64,000 nt of DNA from Corynebacterium jeddahense (GTDB lineage: Bacteria; Actinomycetota; Actinomycetes; Mycobacteriales; Mycobacteriaceae): NCBI RefSeq assembly GCF_028609865.1, contig NZ_CP063194.1, positions 1,364,001 to 1,428,000 of the forward strand. Reading direction: 5' to 3'. Made by a program: the position numbers and the translations under genes. The notes under the pieces are model-generated. The model saw nothing but the letters and a program-made list of their open reading frames with translations. It was not told the origin of the DNA and did not search any database. This document shows positions 1 to 9,928 of the stretch, one piece after another (the stretch's first letter is position 1; the number at the start of each line of letters is the position of its first letter).

Positions 1-23
1 CCCACTCTAAGATGTGGGGCACC

Positions 24-854
24 ATGACTCCCACCTCGCAACCGCGCCCCCTCGCCCTGTCGCCCTCCCGCGCGTCCGACTACAAGCGCTGCCCGCTGCA
101 GTACCGGCTGCGCACCATCGACCGCATCCCCGAACCCACGACGGAGGCGCAGGTGAAAGGCACCCTCGTCCACGCCGTGCTCGAGGAGATGTTCACCTGG
201 CCGCGCGAGGAGCGCACGTACCCGGCGGCCGTGAAGCGGCTCAAGCCGCATTGGGAGCGGATGCGTAGCGACGCCCCGGAGTGCGCCGCCCCCGTCCAAG
301 ACGAGTACCAGCTGCTCGTCGACGCCCGCACGCTCCTGCGCGGCTATTTCACCATGGAAAACCCGCTCGGCTTCGACGCACACGCCCAGGAGATGCCGGT
401 GGACTTCACGCTGCCGAACGGGGTGCCGGTGCGCGGGTTCATCGACCGCGTGGACATCGCGCCGACCGGCGAGGTGCGCGTGGTCGACTACAAGACGGGC
501 AAGAAGCCGCAGCTGCGCTACTCCCAGGACGCGCAGTTCCAGATGCGCTTCTACGCGCTCGTGTACTGGCGGCTCTTCGGGGTCATCCCCACCCAGCTCA
601 AGCTCATGTACCTCAAGGTGATGGACTCGATGATCCTTACCCCCTCGCGCGAGGAGCTCGAGTACTTCGAGCGCGACCTCGCCGAGCTGTGGTGGAAGAT
701 CGAGGCGGACGGCAAGGCGGGCACGTTCCGCCCGCAGGAGTCGAAGCTGTGCGGGTGGTGCGCCTTCCAGTCGCTGTGCCCGGTCTTCGGGGGCACGCCG
801 CCGGCCTACCCCGGGTGGCCGGGGTCGCGGGCGGACGCGGTCGAATCAGAATAG
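24..854 (+). CDS. RecB-family exonuclease with predicted Fe-S cluster (PD-(D/E)XK)
   Basis: A 276-residue stand-alone nuclease of the Cas4/AddB/RecB-C-terminal type, expected to act on DNA during repair or recombination. The nuclease core is visible as a GFIDRVD segment (about residues 139-145) followed by the VDYKTGK motif (about 154-160). One cysteine lies near the N terminus (Cys23) and three near the C terminus (Cys243, 246, 252), the arrangement that binds a 4Fe-4S cluster in AddB-like nucleases. An ATG also exists at position 12, but it sits inside a TAAGAT -10-like element, so the ATG at 24 is preferred. Its 3' end overlaps the converging fhs gene by 9 nt. The family is clear; the exact pathway is not. 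Confidence 0.85.
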   Translation: MTPTSQPRPLALSPSRASDYKRCPLQYRLRTIDRIPEPTTEAQVKGTLVHAVLEEMFTWPREERTYPAAVKRLKPHWERMRSDAPECAAPVQDEYQLLVDARTLLRGYFTMENPLGFDAHAQEMPVDFTLPNGVPVRGFIDRVDIAPTGEVRVVDYKTGKKPQLRYSQDAQFQMRFYALVYWRLFGVIPTQLKLMYLKVMDSMILTPSREELEYFERDLAELWWKIEADGKAGTFRPQESKLCGWCAFQSLCPVFGGTPPAYPGWPGSRADAVESE

Positions 855-2507
855 GCCGCTGATCACGCCGTTGTCGTCGACGTCGATGGTGTTGGCGGCG
901 GGCTGTTTCGGCAGGCCCGGCATCGTCATCACATCGCCGGTGAGCGCGAGAACGAATCCGGCGCCGGTGCGCGGGATGAGGTTGCGCACGTGGAGCGTGT
1001 GGCCGGTCGGTGCCCCGAGCCGCGCCGGGTCGTCGGAGAAGGAGTACTGCGTCTTGGAGATACAGACCGGCAGGGAATCGAAGCCGTTGTCCTTAAGCGT
1101 CTGCAGGTCCTTCAGCGCGGCCGCGGAGTACTGCACGTCGCCGGCGCGGTAGATCTCGCGCGCAATCGTCGCGATGGAGTGCTCGACGCCGTCCGCCGGG
1201 TCGTAGAGCGGGTGCGAACTGCCCTCGACGAGGTTGTCCAGCAGCGTCTGCGCGAGCTCGATGGCGCCGTCGCCGCCGGCGGACCACACGTCGGCCTCCG
1301 CGAGCGCGACGCCACGCTCTTGCGCCCACTGCTTGACGTAGGCGAGTTCGGCCTGGGTGTCCGTCGCAAAGCGGTTGAGCGCGACGACCGGGGTGACCCC
1401 GAACTTGCGCACGTTCTCGACGTGGCGCTCGAGGTTGGCGATGCCGGCCTCGAGCGCCGCGACGTTCTCCGCGGCGAGGTCCGCCTTGGCCACGCCGGCG
1501 TTGTGCTTGATCGAGCGGATCGTGGCGACGATGACGGCGCCCGCGACGTCGAGGCCGCCGTAGCGGGCCTTGATGTCGAAGAACTTCTCCGCGCCCAGGT
1601 CGGAGCCGAAGCCCGCTTCGGTGAGCACGATGTCCGCGTACTGCTGGGCGGTGCGGGTGGCGATGAGCGTGTTACAGCCGTGGGCGATGTTCGCGAACGG
1701 GCCGCCGTGGATAAACGCGGGCGTGCCGCCGAGGGTCTGCACGAGGTTCGGGTTCACCGCGTCCTTGAGCAGCGCTGCCATCGCGCCCTGCGCCCCGAGG
1801 TCGCCCGCGGTGACCGGCTTGTTGTCGTAGGTGAGCCCGACGGTGATGTTGGCCAGCCGGCGCTTGAGGTCGGCGAGGCCCGTGGCCAGGCCGAGGATCG
1901 CCATGATCTCGGAGGCGGCGGTGATGGTGAACCCGGTCTCCGCGGGCACGCCGTGGGCCGGGCCGCCGAGGCCGGTGACCACGTTGCGCAAGCTGCGGTC
2001 ATTGACATCGAGGCAGCGCTGCCACGTCACGCGACGCGGGTCGATGCCAAGCGCGTTGCCCTGGTGGATGTGGTTGTCGATGAGCGCGGCGAGCGTGTTG
2101 TTGGCGCTCGTGATCGCGTGGAAGTCGCCGGTGAAGTGGAGGTTGATCTGCTCCATCGGCACGACCTGCGAGTAGCCGCCGCCGGCCGCGCCGCCCTTGA
2201 TGCCCATCACCGGGCCGAGCGAGGGCTCGCGCAGCGCCACCATGGCGTTCTGGCCGAGCTTCGCCAGCGCGTCGGTGAGCCCGATGAGAACGGTGGACTT
2301 CCCCTCCCCCGCCGGCGTCGGCGAGACGCCCGTGACCAGGACGAGCTTGCCGGGCGAGCCCGCGGGCACCTGGGTGATATCTACCTTGGCCATGTGCTTG
2401 CCGTACGGGATCAGCGCGTCTTCTGCGACGCCGGCCTTCGCCGCGATCTCGGTGATGGGTTTGAGGGTGTGGGCTTGGGCGATTTCGACGTCGGAACGAG
2501 TGCTCAT
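846..2507 (-). CDS. fhs: Formate--tetrahydrofolate ligase
   Basis: Full-length 553-residue ligase that makes 10-formyl-tetrahydrofolate from formate, THF and ATP, feeding purine synthesis and one-carbon metabolism in the cytosol. The ATP-binding P-loop (SPTPAGEGKS) is at about residues 62-71, followed by the conserved SLGPVMGIKGGAAGGG block typical of the family. It starts only 4 nt after the dcu stop codon, so it is probably co-transcribed with dcu and possibly aspA. A link between formate assimilation and anaerobic aspartate/fumarate metabolism is inferred from position only. Confidence 0.95.
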   Translation of the reverse strand: MSTRSDVEIAQAHTLKPITEIAAKAGVAEDALIPYGKHMAKVDITQVPAGSPGKLVLVTGVSPTPAGEGKSTVLIGLTDALAKLGQNAMVALREPSLGPVMGIKGGAAGGGYSQVVPMEQINLHFTGDFHAITSANNTLAALIDNHIHQGNALGIDPRRVTWQRCLDVNDRSLRNVVTGLGGPAHGVPAETGFTITAASEIMAILGLATGLADLKRRLANITVGLTYDNKPVTAGDLGAQGAMAALLKDAVNPNLVQTLGGTPAFIHGGPFANIAHGCNTLIATRTAQQYADIVLTEAGFGSDLGAEKFFDIKARYGGLDVAGAVIVATIRSIKHNAGVAKADLAAENVAALEAGIANLERHVENVRKFGVTPVVALNRFATDTQAELAYVKQWAQERGVALAEADVWSAGGDGAIELAQTLLDNLVEGSSHPLYDPADGVEHSIATIAREIYRAGDVQYSAAALKDLQTLKDNGFDSLPVCISKTQYSFSDDPARLGAPTGHTLHVRNLIPRTGAGFVLALTGDVMTMPGLPKQPAANTIDVDDNGVISGLF

Positions 2508-2511
2508 GCCT

Positions 2512-3822
2512 TCACACTACAGCCGCGCCGATGGCGTATCCGAGGATCACGCTCACGGCGACGCACACCACCCCCGGCACGAGGAACGGGTGGTTGAACA
2601 CGTACTTGCCGATGCGGGTCGAGCCCGTGTCGTCCATCTCCACCGCGGCGAGCAGTGTCGGGTAGGTCGGCAGCACGAACAGCGCGGAAACGGCGGGGAA
2701 CGCCGCGAGCGCGGTGAGCGGGCTCACCCCGATGGAAAGCGCCGCGGGGATGAGCGCCTTCGCCGTCGCGGCCTGCGAGTACAGCAGCGACGCCGCGACG
2801 AAGAGCACGACCGCGAGCAGCCACGGCTGCGCGGTGAGCACGCCGCCGGCGATGCGCTTGATGTCGTCGAGGTAGTAGTCGATGAACGTGGTGCCCAGCC
2901 ACGCGACGCCGAGCACGCACACGCAGGCGGACATGCCGGAGCGGAACACCTGGGTGTTCAGGATCTCGGCCGCCGTCGTCTTCGCTACCAGCACGATCGC
3001 GGCGGCCGCGGCGAGCATGATCGCCATGATCGCCTCGTTGCGCGGCACCGTCGGGTTACTGATCAGCCCGATCTGGTCTGAGATGAGCGTCGCGTACACC
3101 ATCACGACAAGGATGGCGGCGGCAAAGATGCCCACCGACGCCTTCGCGCCGCGCGGAGCGGCGTAGTTGGAGCGTTCGCTTGGCGACGAGACGAGCCCGT
3201 CCGCAACGCGCTGCCGATAGACCGGGTCGTCCTCGAGCTCGGGGCCCATGCGGTTGGCCACCCACGCCATCGGGAAGATGGCGAAGAACGTCGCCGGGAC
3301 CATCACGGCGAGCAGCTGCAGGTAGCCGACGCCGTGCGGCTCGAGCGCCGAGGCCATAAACACCACCGCCGCGGAGATCGGCGACGCCACGATGGCCATC
3401 TGCGAAGCGATAACGGCCGCCGACAGCGGACGCGACGGGCGCACGCCGCCCTCCTTCGCCACCTCCACGATGACGGGCATGGTGGAAAAGGCGGTGTGCC
3501 CCGTGCCGGCGAGCACTGTCATGAGCCAGGTGACGATCGGCGCGTAGACGGTGACCCGCTCGGGGTTGCGGCGCAGGAAGCGCTCCGCGATGTCCACGAG
3601 GTAGTCCATGCCGCCAGCGAGCTGCATCGCCGAGATCGCGGCGATAACGCACATGATGATGCCGATGACGTCGAACGGGATCGCGTCGACAGACACGGGC
3701 ATCCCGGTGGCGCCGAGCAGGAGCACCCCGAGGCCACCGGCGAACCCGATGGCGATGGAGCCCATGCGGGCGCCGAGGATGATCGCACCGAACAGGATGA
3801 CGAGGTGGACCACGAGAAGCAT
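2512..3822 (-). CDS. Anaerobic C4-dicarboxylate transporter, Dcu family
   Basis: A 436-residue polytopic inner-membrane protein of the DcuA/DcuB family, which exchanges or takes up aspartate, fumarate, malate and succinate. It starts directly with a hydrophobic helix and shows alternating hydrophobic segments along its length, with family motifs such as GTGHTAFSTMPVI (about 105-117) and FPAVSALFVLPTYPT near the C terminus. It lies between aspA and fhs on the same strand; together with aspartase this fits aspartate/fumarate use, including fumarate as electron sink. A GATAAT element at 3829-3834 lies 6 nt before the ATG, so it may also have its own leaderless promoter. DcuA and DcuB cannot be told apart here. 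Confidence 0.9.
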   Translation of the reverse strand: MLLVVHLVILFGAIILGARMGSIAIGFAGGLGVLLLGATGMPVSVDAIPFDVIGIIMCVIAAISAMQLAGGMDYLVDIAERFLRRNPERVTVYAPIVTWLMTVLAGTGHTAFSTMPVIVEVAKEGGVRPSRPLSAAVIASQMAIVASPISAAVVFMASALEPHGVGYLQLLAVMVPATFFAIFPMAWVANRMGPELEDDPVYRQRVADGLVSSPSERSNYAAPRGAKASVGIFAAAILVVMVYATLISDQIGLISNPTVPRNEAIMAIMLAAAAAIVLVAKTTAAEILNTQVFRSGMSACVCVLGVAWLGTTFIDYYLDDIKRIAGGVLTAQPWLLAVVLFVAASLLYSQAATAKALIPAALSIGVSPLTALAAFPAVSALFVLPTYPTLLAAVEMDDTGSTRIGKYVFNHPFLVPGVVCVAVSVILGYAIGAAVV

Positions 3823-3875
3823 GCCCCAATTATCCTCTATTCGTCACACCAATCGGAAACGCGCCGGGTGCGGGG

Positions 3876-5405
3876 CTACTCGGCCTCCGGGTACGGCTCC
3901 TCGGCGGTGTCGCCGGCCGCGCTCGGCACGTGGGTCTCGCCGTGCTGCGCTTGCGACTCGCTCGACTCGCTCTGCTCGTGCTCCGAGTCGTCCACGTAGA
4001 GCTTGCCCCGGTACTCCGGGTGCATGAGGTTTTCCTTGCTCAGCAGCTTCTTCAGGTCGTCTTCCTCGATGAGGCCCTTCTCCAGCACGAGGTTGTAGAC
4101 GCTCTTGCCCGTGGCCGCCGCCTCACGCCCGATGACGTCGCCGTTGTGGTGGCCGATGACCGGGTTGAGGTAGGTAACGATGCCGATGGAGTTGGTCACG
4201 TACGCCTCGCACACCTCCTTGTTCGCCGTGATGCCGTCGACGCACTTCTCGCGCAGCGTCTGCGCGGCGTTGGTGAGCAGGCGGATGGACTCGAACAGCG
4301 ACTGCGCGATGACCGGCTCCATGACGTTGAGCTGCAGCTGGCCCGCCTCCGCGGCCATGGACACGGTGGCGTCGTTGCCGAAGACCTTAAAGCAGACCTG
4401 GTTGACCACCTCCGGGATCACCGGGTTCACCTTCGCCGGCATGATCGACGAGCCGGCCTGGCGCTCCGGGAGGTTGATCTCGTTGAGGCCGGCGCGCGGG
4501 CCGGAGGAGAGCAGGCGCAGGTCGTTGCAGATCTTGGAGAGCTTCATCGCCGCGCGCTTGATCGCGCCGTGCATCATGACGTAGCTGCCGGTGTCGGAGG
4601 TCGCCTCGATGAGGTCCGGCGACGCCTGGATGTTCAGCCCCGTCACCTCGCGCAGCGCGGCGACAACCTGGTCCTTGTAGCCGCTCGGGGTGTTGATGCC
4701 GGTGCCGATGGCGGTCGCGCCGAGGTTGACCTCGAGCAGCGACTCGGCCGCGTTCGAGATCGTGCGCTGCTCCTCGCTCAGGTTGGAGCCGAACGCCGTG
4801 AACTCCTGCCCCAGCGTCATCGGCACGGCGTCTTGCAGCTGGGTGCGGCCCATCTTGATGATGTCGGCGAACTCGTCGCCCTTCGCGCGGAACGCCTTCT
4901 GCAGCTTGTCCAGCTCCTCAAGGAGCTCCTGCACCGCGTAGTAGACGCCGAGGCGGAACCCGGTCGGGTACGCGTCGTTCGTGGACTGCGACATGTTGAC
5001 ATCGTCGTTCGGGTTGATGACGTCGTACTCACCCTTCTCCCTGCCGAGGTGCTCGAGCGCCAGGTTGGCCACGACCTCGTTGGTGTTCATGTTCACCGAG
5101 GTGCCGGCGCCACCCTGGAAGACGTCGGTCGGCCACTGATCCATGCAGCGGCCCTCGTCGAGGATCTGGTCGCAGGCCCACACGATCGCCTCGGCCTTGT
5201 CGCGCGGCAGGACGTGGAGGCGGCGGTTCGCCAGCGCGGTGGCCTTTTTCACCTGCACCATGCCGCGAATGAACGCCGGGAAGTCGTTGATGGTGCTCTG
5301 GGAGATCTGGAAGTTGTCCACCGCACGCAGTGCGTGGATGCCGTAGTAGACGTCGGCGGGGACCTCGGCGGTGCCGAGCAAATCTTCTTCAGTACGAGTT
5401 GTCAT
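3876..5405 (-). CDS. aspA: Aspartate ammonia-lyase (aspartase)
   Basis: A 509-residue member of the fumarase/aspartase superfamily that converts L-aspartate to fumarate and ammonia. The superfamily signature [11 protein letters not shown] is intact (about residues 317-327), as is [12 protein letters not shown] upstream (about 132-143). The last ~40 residues are acidic and rich in Glu/Ser/Gln, extending beyond the usual enzyme end. The ATG is preceded by a TATAGT element at 5413-5418 with a 7-nt gap, suggesting a leaderless transcript. It heads a same-strand cluster with dcu (53 nt downstream) and fhs. Confidence 0.95.
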   Translation of the reverse strand: MTTRTEEDLLGTAEVPADVYYGIHALRAVDNFQISQSTINDFPAFIRGMVQVKKATALANRRLHVLPRDKAEAIVWACDQILDEGRCMDQWPTDVFQGGAGTSVNMNTNEVVANLALEHLGREKGEYDVINPNDDVNMSQSTNDAYPTGFRLGVYYAVQELLEELDKLQKAFRAKGDEFADIIKMGRTQLQDAVPMTLGQEFTAFGSNLSEEQRTISNAAESLLEVNLGATAIGTGINTPSGYKDQVVAALREVTGLNIQASPDLIEATSDTGSYVMMHGAIKRAAMKLSKICNDLRLLSSGPRAGLNEINLPERQAGSSIMPAKVNPVIPEVVNQVCFKVFGNDATVSMAAEAGQLQLNVMEPVIAQSLFESIRLLTNAAQTLREKCVDGITANKEVCEAYVTNSIGIVTYLNPVIGHHNGDVIGREAAATGKSVYNLVLEKGLIEEDDLKKLLSKENLMHPEYRGKLYVDDSEHEQSESSESQAQHGETHVPSAAGDTAEEPYPEAE

Positions 5406-5500
5406 GGCGCCAACTATACGCAGGTAGCGGCACTATTCCACGGGCCGCAAAGGTGTCATCTTCCGGCCGCGAACCGCCACGCACGCGACCTGCGCGTGCA

Positions 5501-5518
5501 CCTCTATCGAAATAGAGG
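5501..5518. repeat. Short perfect hairpin between the HAD gene and aspA
   Basis: CCTCTAT (5501-5507) and ATAGAGG (5512-5518) form a 7-bp stem with a 4-nt CGAA loop. It lies just beyond the 3' end of the HAD-hydrolase gene and upstream of the aspA promoter. There is no T-run, so it is not a classical intrinsic terminator; it may end or stabilise the upstream transcript. Confidence 0.4.
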
Positions 5519-5569
5519 AAGCCGAAGAGTCCCACGCAGAGGCGGCCCGGCGGTTCCCCCCGTTCGGGC

Positions 5570-6244
5570 CTAGCGGGCGGCGGAAAACCACATGTCCACG
5601 TCCGCGGCGGACGCGCCAACGAACACGCGGGGGTCGAACGGCGTCACACCCGCCGGCACCCGCTCCGCGAGCCCGAGCACGACGCACCCCGCATCCGCAG
5701 CGGCGGACATGCCGCTCCACGAATCCTCGAATACGAGGCAGTCCCGCGGCTCGGCGCCGACGCGCCGCGCGGCCTCGAGGTACATGTCGGCGGCGGGCTT
5801 CGGGTGCGCGACCTCGTCGCCGGTGATCGTGTCGGTAAAGTACTCCCGGCCGATCGCGTCGATGCACGGGTCGGCGAGCTCGCGCTCCGTGTTCGTGGTC
5901 ACGAGCATCGGCGTGCCGCGCTGCGCCAGCGAGGCCAGGATGTCGGCGACCCCGGGGTTGCACTCGATGCCCTCGGCGAATAGCTCACCCATGCGGGCAT
6001 ACATCCAGGTGCGGTAGTGCTCGAGGTCGCCGTCGACAAGCGAATAGCCCGCCCACTTGGCGACGATGCCGAGCGTGTTGGCGAAGCTGCCGCCGACCGT
6101 CTTCGCGCGCACCTCGGGCGTGAGCGGGCGGCCGAGCAGCTCGCCGAGCTCGTAGGTGGCGATGCCCCACAGCGGCTCGGTGTCGATGAGGGTGCCGTCC
6201 ATGTCCCAGAAGACGGCGGCCGGGGATGCTGCCGCGCTACTCAA
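5570..6244 (-). CDS. HAD-superfamily hydrolase (phosphatase/phosphoglucomutase-like)
   Basis: A 224-residue haloacid-dehalogenase-type hydrolase of the subfamily that includes beta-phosphoglucomutase and small phosphatases. Motif I WDMDGTLIDT is at about residues 13-22, motif II is the VTTNTERE segment, motif III the lysine in HPKPAADMYLEA and motif IV FEDSWSGMSAAADAG. The best start is a TTG at 6244 that overlaps the stop of the upstream gene by 8 nt, suggesting translational coupling; the first internal ATG would remove part of motif I. The substrate is unknown. Confidence 0.85.
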   Translation of the reverse strand: MSSAAASPAAVFWDMDGTLIDTEPLWGIATYELGELLGRPLTPEVRAKTVGGSFANTLGIVAKWAGYSLVDGDLEHYRTWMYARMGELFAEGIECNPGVADILASLAQRGTPMLVTTNTERELADPCIDAIGREYFTDTITGDEVAHPKPAADMYLEAARRVGAEPRDCLVFEDSWSGMSAAADAGCVVLGLAERVPAGVTPFDPRVFVGASAADVDMWFSAAR

Positions 6245-6644
6245 AATCGGGCAGCTCGTGCAGCGCCTCGTCGGTGGCGCCGGTAGCGGCGCAAGCGCGG
6301 AAGACGAGGGTCTCGATGTCGGCCTTCTCCTCCGGCTCGAGCACAGCGGAGGCGTGCTTCTCGTTGAACTCGTCGAGGTTCTCGTAGAAGGGGCCGACCA
6401 CCTTCACCAGCTGCTCGCCCTCCGGGTCGTCGCCAAGCTGGTCGAGCGCGTCGAGAAACATCTCGAGGATGTGCTTGAGGTCCGGCAGCACGGCAGGGTC
6501 GAACGGCTCCTCCCACAGGTCCCGGTCGTCATCTTGGAGGTAGGACCCGGTGGCGAACGTGGTCAGGTCGTCAATGAATTCGTCCACGTCGGGCTGGAAT
6601 TGGGCCCGGATTGAGGTATCGGCAGCGGCGCTCATGCCATCCAT
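6237..6644 (-). CDS. Conserved acidic hypothetical protein
   Basis: A 135-residue, strongly acidic, predicted cytosolic protein with many Asp/Glu residues and no signal peptide or membrane segment. I do not recognise a named domain. It begins 15 nt downstream of mshC and its stop overlaps the start of the HAD hydrolase, so mshC, this gene and the HAD gene probably form one transcription unit. An alternative ATG at 6635 would shorten it by three residues. Function is unknown; a role connected with mycothiol synthesis would be speculation from position only. Confidence 0.75.
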   Translation of the reverse strand: MDGMSAAADTSIRAQFQPDVDEFIDDLTTFATGSYLQDDDRDLWEEPFDPAVLPDLKHILEMFLDALDQLGDDPEGEQLVKVVGPFYENLDEFNEKHASAVLEPEEKADIETLVFRACAATGATDEALHELPDFE

Positions 6645-6659
6645 TGTGCTGGAGCGGGG

Positions 6660-7874
6660 TCAAATGCGCACGCCGAGCAGGCCGTCAACGGCGGTGGCGA
6701 CGATGCGGTCGTGGTCGCCGGAGGTGGCGTCGAGAAGCGAGAGCGCACGAGGGGTGTCCAGGTCGTCGGCGAGGGCTTCGCGCAGCGTCGCGACGGTCGC
6801 GAGCGCCTCGTCCTTGTCCACATCTTTGGCGAGGTTCTCGCGCCAGCGCGCCAGGCGGGCCTCCGCCTCGTCGAGGATGCGGTCGGAGAAGTCACGGTCC
6901 GTGCGGTAGTGCCCGGCGAAGACGGCGAGGCGGATCGCCGACGGGTCGTGGCCCGCCTCGGTGAGCTTGTGCACGAAAACGAGGTTGCCGAGGGACTTCG
7001 ACATCTTCACCCCGTCGAGGGCGATCATGCCCGCGTGGACGTAGTGGCCGGCCATACGGTCGATGCCGTGCGCGGCCTCGGCGTGCGCCGCGGAGAACTC
7101 GTGGTGCGGGAACGCGAGGTCGGACCCGCCGCCCTGGATGGCGAAGTGGGCGCCGAGGCGGTTGGTGGCGATGGCGGAGCACTCGACGTGCCAGCCCGGG
7201 CGCCCGGCCCCGAACGGCGAGTCCCACGCGGGCTCGCCGTCGCGGTGGCCGCGCCAGACAAGCGCGTCGAGCGGATCGCGCTTGCCCTCGCGCTGCGGGT
7301 CCCCGCCTCGCTCGGCGAAGTACTCCTCCATCGTCGCCCGGTCGAGGTTCGACTCGTAGCCGAACTGCTCAGTGGCTTCGATGGAGGCGTAGATGTCCCC
7401 GTGGTCGAGCTCGTAGGCCGCGCCGACCTCGAGGAGGCGCTGCACGAGCGCGATGACCTCGTCGACGGACTCCATCGCGCCGACGTAGTCGCGCGGCGGG
7501 ATGACGGCGAGAACCTCCATGTCGCTGCGGAACAGGTCGATCTGGCTCGTGCCCAGCTCGCGCCAGTCCACCCCGTCGCGCGCGGCCCGCTCGAACAGCG
7601 GGTCGTCAACGTCCGTGATGTTCTGCACGTAGTGCACCTTGTGCCCGTTGGCCAGCAACTGGCGCTGCGCGAGGTCGAACGTGAGGTACGTGGCGGCGTG
7701 GCCGAGGTGCGTCGAGTCGTACGGCGTGATGCCGCAGACGTACATGCCCACCTCGCCGTTGGCGTCGCCTGTGGTGTCCACCGCTTTCACCCGCTGATCC
7801 GCGGTGTCGTAGAGCTTTAGCGGCACCGGGGTGCCGGCGACGGCGGGGACGGACGGGGCGGGCCATGCATGCAT
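6660..7874 (-). CDS. mshC: Mycothiol ligase: cysteine--1-D-myo-inosityl 2-amino-2-deoxy-alpha-D-glucopyranoside ligase
   Basis: A 404-residue class I cysteinyl-tRNA-synthetase homologue that couples cysteine to GlcN-Ins, the ATP-dependent step of mycothiol synthesis. The HIGH-like motif is STHLGHA (about residues 50-56) and the KMSKS motif VKMSKSLGN (about 280-288). Cys in MYVCGIT and HVECSAIA are zinc-ligand candidates. The protein lacks the tRNA-binding extension of true CysRS. The start ATG at 7874 gives the usual N terminus (MHAWPAPSV) and lies 7 nt after a TAGGGT -10 element (7882-7887); a GTG nine bases upstream falls inside that element. Mycothiol is restricted to Actinobacteria. Confidence 0.95.
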   Translation of the reverse strand: MHAWPAPSVPAVAGTPVPLKLYDTADQRVKAVDTTGDANGEVGMYVCGITPYDSTHLGHAATYLTFDLAQRQLLANGHKVHYVQNITDVDDPLFERAARDGVDWRELGTSQIDLFRSDMEVLAVIPPRDYVGAMESVDEVIALVQRLLEVGAAYELDHGDIYASIEATEQFGYESNLDRATMEEYFAERGGDPQREGKRDPLDALVWRGHRDGEPAWDSPFGAGRPGWHVECSAIATNRLGAHFAIQGGGSDLAFPHHEFSAAHAEAAHGIDRMAGHYVHAGMIALDGVKMSKSLGNLVFVHKLTEAGHDPSAIRLAVFAGHYRTDRDFSDRILDEAEARLARWRENLAKDVDKDEALATVATLREALADDLDTPRALSLLDATSGDHDRIVATAVDGLLGVRI

Positions 7875-7893
7875 GCGCACCACCCTACCGCGG

Positions 7894-8742
7894 TTACACG
7901 GGTGCCATGACGCCGGCGGCGAGCAGCACCATGACGATCACGCCGAGCGGGATGCGGTACGCGGCGAACCAGGCGAACGAGTGGTTGGAAACGAACTTCA
8001 GCAGCCACGCGATGGACACGTAACCGAGGGCGAACGCGACGGCCGAGCCGACGAGCAGCTGCGCGCCGCTCGCCGCCTGGCCGGCCTGCGGGTCGAACGC
8101 GTCCGGCAGCGAGAAGAGACCCGACGCGAGCACCGCCGGGATGGCGAGCAGGAAGGAAAAGCGCGTGGCCACCTCGCGGTCGACGTTGCGGAACAGCCCG
8201 CCGGAGATCGTGCCGCCGGAACGCGACACGCCCGGGATGAGCGCGAGGCACTGCCACAGGCCCATGATGATCGCGTCCGCCATCGTCAGGTCCTCGTAGC
8301 CGCGCGTCTTCTTGCCCATCCGCTCGGCGAGGATGAACACGAAGGAAAAGACGATGAGCACCGTCGCCGTGATCCACAGGTTGCGGAAGTTGTCGCGGAT
8401 GAGGTCCTTGAGCAGCACGCCGGCCAGGCCGACCGGGATCGTGCCGGCGATGACCATCCAGCCCATGCGGTAGTCGAACCCCCGCTTCGATGCGTCCGCC
8501 AGCCCCGCGAACCAGGCGGTGAGGATGCGCCAGATGTCTTTGGCGAAGTACACGAGCACCGCCAGCTCGGTGCCCAGCTGGATGACGGCCGTGAAGCTCG
8601 CGCCGGCGTCCTCCCCCCAGAACAGCTGCGAGACGATGCGCAGGTGCCCCGAGGAGGAGACGGGCAGGAACTCGGTGAGGCCCTGCACGATCGACAGGAC
8701 GATCACCTGGAGCCAGGACATAGTGTCGGCGGCGTTTGTCAT
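7894..8742 (-). CDS. uppP: Undecaprenyl-diphosphatase (BacA type)
   Basis: A 282-residue membrane enzyme that dephosphorylates undecaprenyl pyrophosphate to recycle the lipid carrier for peptidoglycan and arabinogalactan synthesis; the family also confers bacitracin tolerance. The signature [15 protein letters not shown] lies near the N terminus (about 19-33) and the second signature PGVSRSGGT in the middle. Several hydrophobic helices span the length. It ends 19 nt before mshC on the same strand. An internal ATG eight codons downstream is a possible alternative start. Confidence 0.95.
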   Translation of the reverse strand: MTNAADTMSWLQVIVLSIVQGLTEFLPVSSSGHLRIVSQLFWGEDAGASFTAVIQLGTELAVLVYFAKDIWRILTAWFAGLADASKRGFDYRMGWMVIAGTIPVGLAGVLLKDLIRDNFRNLWITATVLIVFSFVFILAERMGKKTRGYEDLTMADAIIMGLWQCLALIPGVSRSGGTISGGLFRNVDREVATRFSFLLAIPAVLASGLFSLPDAFDPQAGQAASGAQLLVGSAVAFALGYVSIAWLLKFVSNHSFAWFAAYRIPLGVIVMVLLAAGVMAPV

Positions 8743-8814
8743 GGCGTCAGAGACTACCCCGCGGGTGGCGCACGACCTATGAGCGCCTCGTGCGCGTTGC
8801 TAGAATTTTCGCCT

Positions 8815-9903
8815 GTGAAGTTCCACCGCCCGTTGCACTCCCCCTCCCGCACCCGCGTATCGACGACCTCCGGCACCGCCCGCGCTCTGCCCGCCCTCGC
8901 CGTGGTGCCCGTCCTAGCCGCGGCGGTGCTCGCGGGCTGCGGCGCCTCCCCCGAGGCGAAGATCGAGGAGGCCGGCGGCGAGGCGGCCGCGAACATGGGC
9001 AGCGCCGAGCCCGCGCACTCCCCGGCGGCGGCGCACCCGGCGGGCGAGGTCGTCGACTTCGAGGCCGTGCGCGACCTCGATGCCACCGACGGGGTTATCG
9101 GCGTGCGCACCGACTCCGCGCTCATCACCGGCACACTCGAAGACATCCGCGCGGGCAAGGGCGACCGCCACGAGCTCGACTCGTCCTGCGGCGAGGCCTC
9201 GGCGAACGCCGGGACGTTCGCGGTGGCCTGCGACGGCGAGATCCGCCTGTTCGGCGCGCAGGAGCAAACCATCCCCACCGACCGGCCGGTGACGGTGGCC
9301 ACCGTGGTGTCGTCAGGCGAGGTGCTCGCCGCGAGCGACTCGGAGCGCAAGGTGTGGGTCTTCCGCGACGGCGAGCTCGCGGACACGTTCGACGTCGCGC
9401 GCGAGACCGACCAGCTCCAGGCGGCCCGCGTCGACGGCCAGGCCGATTCGGTCGTGCGCACGAACCGCTTCGACACCACCATCCAGGACCTCGACTGGCA
9501 GGGCAAGCGCCAGGGCGGCACGCTGCGCGTCGGACTCGGCGTGGGCAAGATCGCCGCCGGCGACGGCGGACTCGTGCTCGCCGCGGACTCGACCGGCTCG
9601 CAGCTATGCGTCTACACCACCGACAGCATCGTCCGCCTCCAGCAGACCGCCCCGGTGCCCGACGGGCCGTGGGACGTCGCCTGGGATCCCGCGCAGCGCC
9701 TCGCCTGGGTGAGCTCCCTCGCCGTGAACACCGCCACCGGCTACGACATCTCGCAGGGCGTGCCGCTCAAGCGCGCGGAGTTCCCCACCGTCGCCGACGC
9801 GCAGAGCATCATCGCGCTTGACGACGGCACCGTGGTCGCCGCCTCCGCCACCGGCGGAGGCATCCAGATCGTCCCGCCCGCCGAGCAAACCCGCACTTCG
9901 TAA
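8815..9903 (+). CDS. Secreted lipoprotein of unknown function
   Basis: A 362-residue lipoprotein: an N-terminal hydrophobic stretch ends in the lipobox VLAGC, with lipidated Cys at residue 42. The following ~40 residues are an Ala/Glu/Pro-rich linker, then a region of short repeated beta-rich units ([48 protein letters not shown]) suggestive of a beta-propeller, which is an inference. The GTG start is chosen because a TAGAAT element (8801-8806) lies 8 nt upstream and the signal peptide begins directly after it. It is followed 25 nt later by pyrD. No enzyme motif is recognised. Confidence 0.8.
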   Translation: MKFHRPLHSPSRTRVSTTSGTARALPALAVVPVLAAAVLAGCGASPEAKIEEAGGEAAANMGSAEPAHSPAAAHPAGEVVDFEAVRDLDATDGVIGVRTDSALITGTLEDIRAGKGDRHELDSSCGEASANAGTFAVACDGEIRLFGAQEQTIPTDRPVTVATVVSSGEVLAASDSERKVWVFRDGELADTFDVARETDQLQAARVDGQADSVVRTNRFDTTIQDLDWQGKRQGGTLRVGLGVGKIAAGDGGLVLAADSTGSQLCVYTTDSIVRLQQTAPVPDGPWDVAWDPAQRLAWVSSLAVNTATGYDISQGVPLKRAEFPTVADAQSIIALDDGTVVAASATGGGIQIVPPAEQTRTS

Positions 9904-9928
9904 CATGAGCAGCAACGAGGAGGACCCA

